Assembly: GCF_001663815.1 (NCBI RefSeq)
Contig: NZ_CP016027.1
Span: forward strand, 930,001-994,000
Source of the DNA: Halothiobacillus diazotrophicus
GTDB taxonomy: Bacteria > Pseudomonadota > Gammaproteobacteria > Halothiobacillales > Halothiobacillaceae
DNA: 64,000 nt
Reading direction: 5' to 3'
A program made the position numbers and the translations under genes. Shown one piece after another: positions 61,015 through 64,000 of this stretch (positions are counted from its first letter, which is position 1; each line of letters starts with the position of its first letter). The notes under the pieces are model-generated. The model ran no database searches. It saw only the letters and a list, made by a program, of their open reading frames with translations, and had not been told where the DNA came from.

Positions 61015-61554
61015 TCATTTGGAAAGCTCGGCGCGAATAAAAGTTGCAAGCGACTCTCCGGCGTTCCATTTCTTTAGATCGATGACGGTGCCGCCGTGTT
61101 TTGTCTTGGCGCGTTTTAGCGCTCTTTTTCCATCGCAGGTCAGGACAACTGATACCGTCGATCTCGCGGCAAGCGAGACGTCAGCCTCATTTCTGTATAG
61201 GCCGGTGGGTCTCTTAGTTGGGCCAACCGAAGACCTCTCCGCGCGGAGGACCGCCAACTCTTCCTCGCTTGCAAAACGCCCGCAATCAAAGCCAGCTACC
61301 CGTTGTTGCTCCGGCGGTAGAGATTCGTCGTAGAACCCGAAATACGTATCGGTAGAAATCATTCTGTCGTTCAGAGCGGCCTCGACATACTTGCGTTTTT
61401 CAGAGGGCATGTGAGGGATTTCAAACTCCGCTTCCCTTGTTATCTGAATGGAAAATTGATCGCTAGGAAGCTCCAAGCGCAAATCGACTCCTCGATCGAA
61501 GAATGCATCCCAAGCGTTGCTGTCGACAAACAAAGAAATCGGCATGGCACTCAT
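61015..61554 (-). CDS. PIN-domain-like protein, first cassette
   Basis: 179 residues. The N-terminus PISLFVDSNAWDAFFDRG has the first acidic residue of a PIN fold, followed by IQITREAEFEIPHM (Glu in strand/helix 2) and later STVSVVLTCDGKRALKRAK with VIDLKKW, where the third Asp is expected. PIN proteins are usually ribonucleases, often toxins. No antitoxin is present. The ATG has no Shine-Dalgarno, but it starts 5 nt after the stop of a well-translated leader ORF, which suggests coupled translation. Confidence 0.7.
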   Translation of the reverse strand: MSAMPISLFVDSNAWDAFFDRGVDLRLELPSDQFSIQITREAEFEIPHMPSEKRKYVEAALNDRMISTDTYFGFYDESLPPEQQRVAGFDCGRFASEEELAVLRAERSSVGPTKRPTGLYRNEADVSLAARSTVSVVLTCDGKRALKRAKTKHGGTVIDLKKWNAGESLATFIRAELSK

Positions 61555-61557
61555 GAT

Positions 61558-61564
61558 GGCTAAC
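61558..61564 (-). other. attI-like core site (GTTAGCC)
   Basis: The recombination core at the start of the first cassette. It is not paired with an inverse core to its right as in attC, so it is best read as the array attI or its relic. It includes the stop of the leader ORF. Confidence 0.65.
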
Positions 61565-61628
61565 AAGCAATATACACCTTAACAGGTGTATATTTCGGTG
61601 GGTGTAGGTGTATAACACAATCACTCAT
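61560..61628 (-). CDS. 22-codon leader ORF across the attI-like site
   Basis: Starts MSDCVIHLHPPKY and ends KVYIAC, with the TAG stop inside the core GTTAGCC. AAGGAG lies seven bases before the ATG, the best ribosome-binding site of the region. The stop is 5 nt from the ATG of the first cassette gene, which lacks its own. The layout copies ORF-11 of attI1 in class 1 integrons, where a short translated ORF boosts expression of the first cassette. The peptide itself need not matter. Confidence 0.6.
   Translation of the reverse strand: MSDCVIHLHPPKYTPVKVYIAC
61568..61620. repeat. Palindrome and partial repeat TATACACC near attI
   Basis: TATACACC, a six-base spacer and GGTGTATA (61570-61591) form an 8+8 palindrome; GTAGGTGTATA recurs at about 61603-61613. 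They fall inside the leader ORF, in the position of accessory integrase-binding repeats of known attI sites, or could be an operator. Confidence 0.55.
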
Positions 61629-61776
61629 GGTCTATCTCCTTGTTTTTGCTCGATGCCGTAAAAATAGCGGGCTCGTCTTCAAAAGCAAACACACCTTCAT
61701 GAAAAATCCGCGTTAAACACATGGTCTGATAGGCACGAAGCATTGCAGCAACCGCAGGAAAACACAATAGCTTCAT
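61621..61776 (-). CDS. Uncertain 51-codon ORF upstream of the leader
   Basis: MKLLCFPAVAAMLRAYQTMC... ending with a TGA that overlaps the leader ATG (ATGAGTGA). No ribosome-binding site and no family recognised. It fills the gap between the petC terminator and the attI-like site, where an integrase or its promoter would be expected. It may be a relic or chance. Confidence 0.25.
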   Translation of the reverse strand: MKLLCFPAVAAMLRAYQTMCLTRIFHEGVFAFEDEPAIFTASSKNKEIDHE

Positions 61777-61863
61777 CGGGTTAACGGTACGCTCGTGAAT
61801 TATCAATCGCGATAGTGCCTTCGTCGATTTCACCGCGGCACATCCCCAAGCGAGTCTGATCCC

Positions 61864-61898
61864 CAAAAACAAAGGCCATGCAGCAATGCATGGCCTTT
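61864..61898 (-). terminator. Terminator of petABC
   Basis: AAAGGCCATGC and GCATGGCCTTT with a six-base loop, followed on minus by GTTTTTGG, 24 bp after the petC stop. It separates the chromosome from the cassette array. Confidence 0.88.
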
Positions 61899-61921
61899 GT
61901 CATGTTTCACGGACGCGCGTC

Positions 61922-62686
61922 TTACGCGTCGGGCGCCTTTTTCACATCACGCCAGTATTCCTTCTTCAGGAAGTACATCAGCACGGTGAACAGGAGGATG
62001 AACACGAGCACGTACGGGCCATAGGCCATGCGCTGCATCTTGGCCGGTTCGGACATGTACACCATGTAGGCGACGAGGTCCTTGACCATGCTGTCGAACT
62101 GGGCGGGTTGCATGCTGCCCGGCACAAGCGGGGCTTCGAGGTGATCCAAGCGCTTGTCGGTCGAGCCGTCCGGCAGTTTTACGTCCTTGTATACCGGCTG
62201 CAGAACGCCCTGCTCGGCCGCGAAGACGTCCGGCATGCCCACACCCGGGAAGACGGCGTTGTTCACGCCCCAACGCTTGCCCGGATCGGCATAGAACGAG
62301 GTGAGATAGGTGTAGAGCCAGTCGGCACCTTTGACGCGGGCGATCAGGCTCAGGTCCGGGGGAACGACACCGAAAACGACCTTCGCGTAGTCGGCCGGCA
62401 TGAAGCCCATCATTTCGTTACCCGGCTTGGCGCCCGGCGGCAGCAGGGCCGCCAGTTGCTTGTCGTTCAGGCCCAGATCCTTCGCGACGCGGCCGTAGCG
62501 CATGTATTCGGCGTTGTGGCAGGTGGCGCAGCGGGCCAGGAAGGTTTCTGCGCCACGGTACAGTGCGGCCTTGTCGTTCAGGTTGATGTCGACGTGCTTG
62601 AGCGGCACGCCGCCCTCCCCGCCGCCGGCCAGGGCTGCGGACACCCCCAGCAGATTCGCAATGATGAAGACAAAGGTTCTGATCAT
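61922..62686 (-). CDS. petC: Cytochrome c1 of the bc1 complex
   Basis: Electron-transfer subunit of ubiquinol:cytochrome c oxidoreductase, 254 residues. Signal peptide FVFIIANLLGVSAALA, then heme site CATCH (FLARCATCHNAEYMRYG), with the axial Met in the GNEMMGFMP segment. A C-terminal anchor helix (YVLVFILLFTVLMYFL) fixes it in the inner membrane, and the tail KKEYWRDVKKAPDA is typical. Its ATG overlaps the petB stop by three or four bases. Last gene of petABC, followed by a terminator. Confidence 0.97.
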   Translation of the reverse strand: MIRTFVFIIANLLGVSAALAGGGEGGVPLKHVDINLNDKAALYRGAETFLARCATCHNAEYMRYGRVAKDLGLNDKQLAALLPPGAKPGNEMMGFMPADYAKVVFGVVPPDLSLIARVKGADWLYTYLTSFYADPGKRWGVNNAVFPGVGMPDVFAAEQGVLQPVYKDVKLPDGSTDKRLDHLEAPLVPGSMQPAQFDSMVKDLVAYMVYMSEPAKMQRMAYGPYVLVFILLFTVLMYFLKKEYWRDVKKAPDA

Positions 62687-63894
62687 GTCAACCGCTCCGG
62701 TACAGGTTTCGTCTTTTCAACTCGGCTGACCACGAAAAGCGCCACGAAAAAGCCAAAGTAAACGAATGAGAAAATCCGCGCGAACAGGGTGTGCCAGTAG
62801 CTCACGGGTTGGGTACCGAGGTAGCCCAGGCCGATGAAGGCCACGACGAAGGAGAACAGCAGCACCTTGAACGCCATCGAGCGGTAGCGGATGGACTTGG
62901 TGCGACCCCGATCGATCCACGGCAGCAGGAAGAAGATGAGGATCGCGGCGCCCATGGCCACCACGCCGAGGAACTTGTCCGGCACGGCGCGCAGGATCGC
63001 GTAGTGCGGTGCGAAGTACCAGACCGGCGCGATGTGTTCCGGGGTTTTCAGCGGATCGGCCGGAATGAAGTTCGGTGCTTCCAGGAATTTCCCGCCGCCG
63101 TCCGGCCAGTAGAAGATCACCAGGGCGAACAGGAACATGAAGAACCCTGCCATGAAGAGGTCTTTTACGGTGTAGTACGGGTGGAACGGAATCCCGTCGA
63201 TGGGCTTGCCGTGCTCGTCCTTGTTGGACTTGATCTCTATGCCATCGGGGTTGTTGGAGCCGACTTCGTGCAGCGCCATGATGTGGCCACCGATCAGGAA
63301 CAGAAGCACCAGCGGCAGCGCGATCACGTGCAGGGCGAAGAACCGGTTCAGGGTGACGTCGGAAACCACGTAGTCGCCGCGGATCCACAGCGCCAGATCG
63401 GGGCCGATGTACGGGATGGAACCGAACAGGGAGATGATGACCTGGGCACCCCAGAAGGACATCTGCCCCCACGGCAGCAGGTAGCCCATGAAGGCTTCGG
63501 CCATGAGCGCCAGCAGGATCAGCACGCCGAAGATCCAGATCAGTTCGCGCGGCTTCTTGTAGGAGCCGTACATCATGCCGCGGAACATGTGCAGGTAGAC
63601 GGCGATGAAGAAGAACGACGCGCCCGTGGAGTGCATGTAGCGGATCAGCCAGCCCCAGTGCACGTCGCGCATGATGTATTCGACGGAGTTGAACGCTTCG
63701 GCGGCCGACGGCTTGTAGCTCATGGCCAGCCAGATGCCGGTGACGATCTGGATCACGAAGATCATCAGCAGGATCGAACCGAAGAAGTACCAGAAGTTGA
63801 AGTTTCTCGGCACGTAATACTGTGCGAGGTGCGCATTCCAGAAATGCGAGATGGGTAGACGGTCGTCCACCCATTTGCCGAGTTTTTGAATCAT
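62683..63894 (-). CDS. petB: Cytochrome b of the bc1 complex
   Basis: 403-residue membrane subunit that carries hemes bL and bH and both quinone sites. Heme ligands lie in WLIRYMHSTGASFFFIAVYLHMFRG (two His) and FFALHVIALPLVLLFLIGGHIMALHE (two His). The Qo-site motif, normally PEWY, reads APVWY in PEHIAPVWYFAPHYAILR: Glu is replaced, so the site reads PVWY. Eight helices are visible and the length is typical of bacterial bc1. Start overlaps the petA stop (ATGA). The operon is petABC. Confidence 0.96.
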   Translation of the reverse strand: MIQKLGKWVDDRLPISHFWNAHLAQYYVPRNFNFWYFFGSILLMIFVIQIVTGIWLAMSYKPSAAEAFNSVEYIMRDVHWGWLIRYMHSTGASFFFIAVYLHMFRGMMYGSYKKPRELIWIFGVLILLALMAEAFMGYLLPWGQMSFWGAQVIISLFGSIPYIGPDLALWIRGDYVVSDVTLNRFFALHVIALPLVLLFLIGGHIMALHEVGSNNPDGIEIKSNKDEHGKPIDGIPFHPYYTVKDLFMAGFFMFLFALVIFYWPDGGGKFLEAPNFIPADPLKTPEHIAPVWYFAPHYAILRAVPDKFLGVVAMGAAILIFFLLPWIDRGRTKSIRYRSMAFKVLLFSFVVAFIGLGYLGTQPVSYWHTLFARIFSFVYFGFFVALFVVSRVEKTKPVPERLT

Positions 63895-64000
63895 GCTTTT
63901 TTCTCCGCAACACCAATGCGGATCAGATCCTCACTGGCAAAAATGTAATCCGGCACCAGGAGATTCAGGGGTGCGGGCATCGATTTGTAGACGCGGCCGG
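63891..64000 (-). CDS. petA: Rieske iron-sulfur subunit of the bc1 complex (partial)
   Basis: Only the C-terminal 35 codons are inside the window: GRVYKSMPAPLNLLVP followed by DYIFASEDLIRIG. The AP-x-NL-x-VP motif is the usual end of proteobacterial PetA after the cluster-binding fold, which lies beyond the edge. The stop codon overlaps the petB start. Confidence 0.92.
   Translation of the reverse strand, partial: GRVYKSMPAPLNLLVPDYIFASEDLIRIGVAEKKA

Larger units (their letters stand above)
41030..61564 (-). mobile_element. Integron cassette array of 36 attC sites, without integrase (CALIN-like)
   Basis: Direct inspection finds 36 inverted-core attC sites (RYYYAAC...GTTRRRY), each closing one cassette. 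The extra unpaired base lies in the plus-strand right arm (GGGTTGAGC against the complement of GCTAACCC), so the arrays run leftwards on the minus strand; nearly all cassette genes are also on minus. The attI-like end is at 61558-61564, next to the petC terminator. Twenty-three cassettes carry genes and thirteen are copies of one element without a conventional gene. There is no intI between the array and petC or inside the array. Confidence 0.92.

Noticed and set aside
61621-61872. Remnant of an integron integrase between petC and the array
   Set aside because: No IntI motif (HxLRHSFAT box, tyrosine, or IntI insertion) appears in any frame I read; the space is too small.

Overview
The window looks like part of the chromosome of a GC-rich gammaproteobacterium. 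The housekeeping genes (uvrD, truD, pyrC, grxD, pilZ, petABC) are gammaproteobacterial in type. An isolated cbb3-oxidase subunit, a Tat-exported DsrE-like protein, cytochrome bc1 and many c-di-GMP proteins suggest a respiring chemolithotroph-like bacterium, perhaps Chromatiales/Halothiobacillaceae. The taxonomic placement is inferred.

Bases 1-17.6 kb are core chromosome: a TRAP solute-binding protein (cut by the window edge), uvrD, a solitary ccoN preceded by a 33-residue membrane-peptide gene, a PleD-like diguanylate cyclase, grxD, a pyrC-truD pair, a DsrE-family protein, an ArnT-like glycosyltransferase, pilZ, and a 1573-residue GAF/PAS/GGDEF/globin-like/EAL sensor. From 17.8 to 21.3 kb lies a tight four-gene operon (alpha/beta hydrolase, acyl carrier protein, ketosynthase, Rieske oxygenase) of unknown product. 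From 21.3 to 29.1 kb is a cyanophycin locus: canonical CphA, a CphA2-like second synthetase with a degraded Mur-ligase P-loop, and a divergent ABC exporter/DUF1854 pair.

At 29.8-30.2 kb a tRNA operon (Asn, Arg, Glu, Glu) has served as an integration site. A 26-bp repeat of the tRNA-Glu 3' end recurs exactly 4,900 bp downstream and brackets a mini-island. Its only substantial gene encodes a 1443-residue NACHT-like NTPase with a C-terminal PD-(D/E)XK-type nuclease, a strong anti-phage defence candidate. Core genes resume with a glycerate permease/kinase pair, a VIT-family transporter and small membrane or VOC proteins.

From 41.0 to 61.56 kb is a sedentary integron cassette array read leftwards on the minus strand. 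I count 36 attC sites: 23 cassettes carry recognisable genes (toxin-antitoxin, HNH, GIY-YIG, HEPN-like, PIN-like, acetyltransferases, sigZ-arsM, SDR-ada and unknowns) and 13 are copies of one ~272-bp cassette without a conventional gene. All 13 preserve a Shine-Dalgarno-like run and a 36-codon frame that ends inside attC. An IS3-family element interrupts one copy. The upstream end has an attI-like core inside a 22-codon leader ORF with a perfect Shine-Dalgarno, stopping 5 nt before the first cassette gene. No integrase gene is present; the array abuts the terminator of petABC, which fills the rest of the window.
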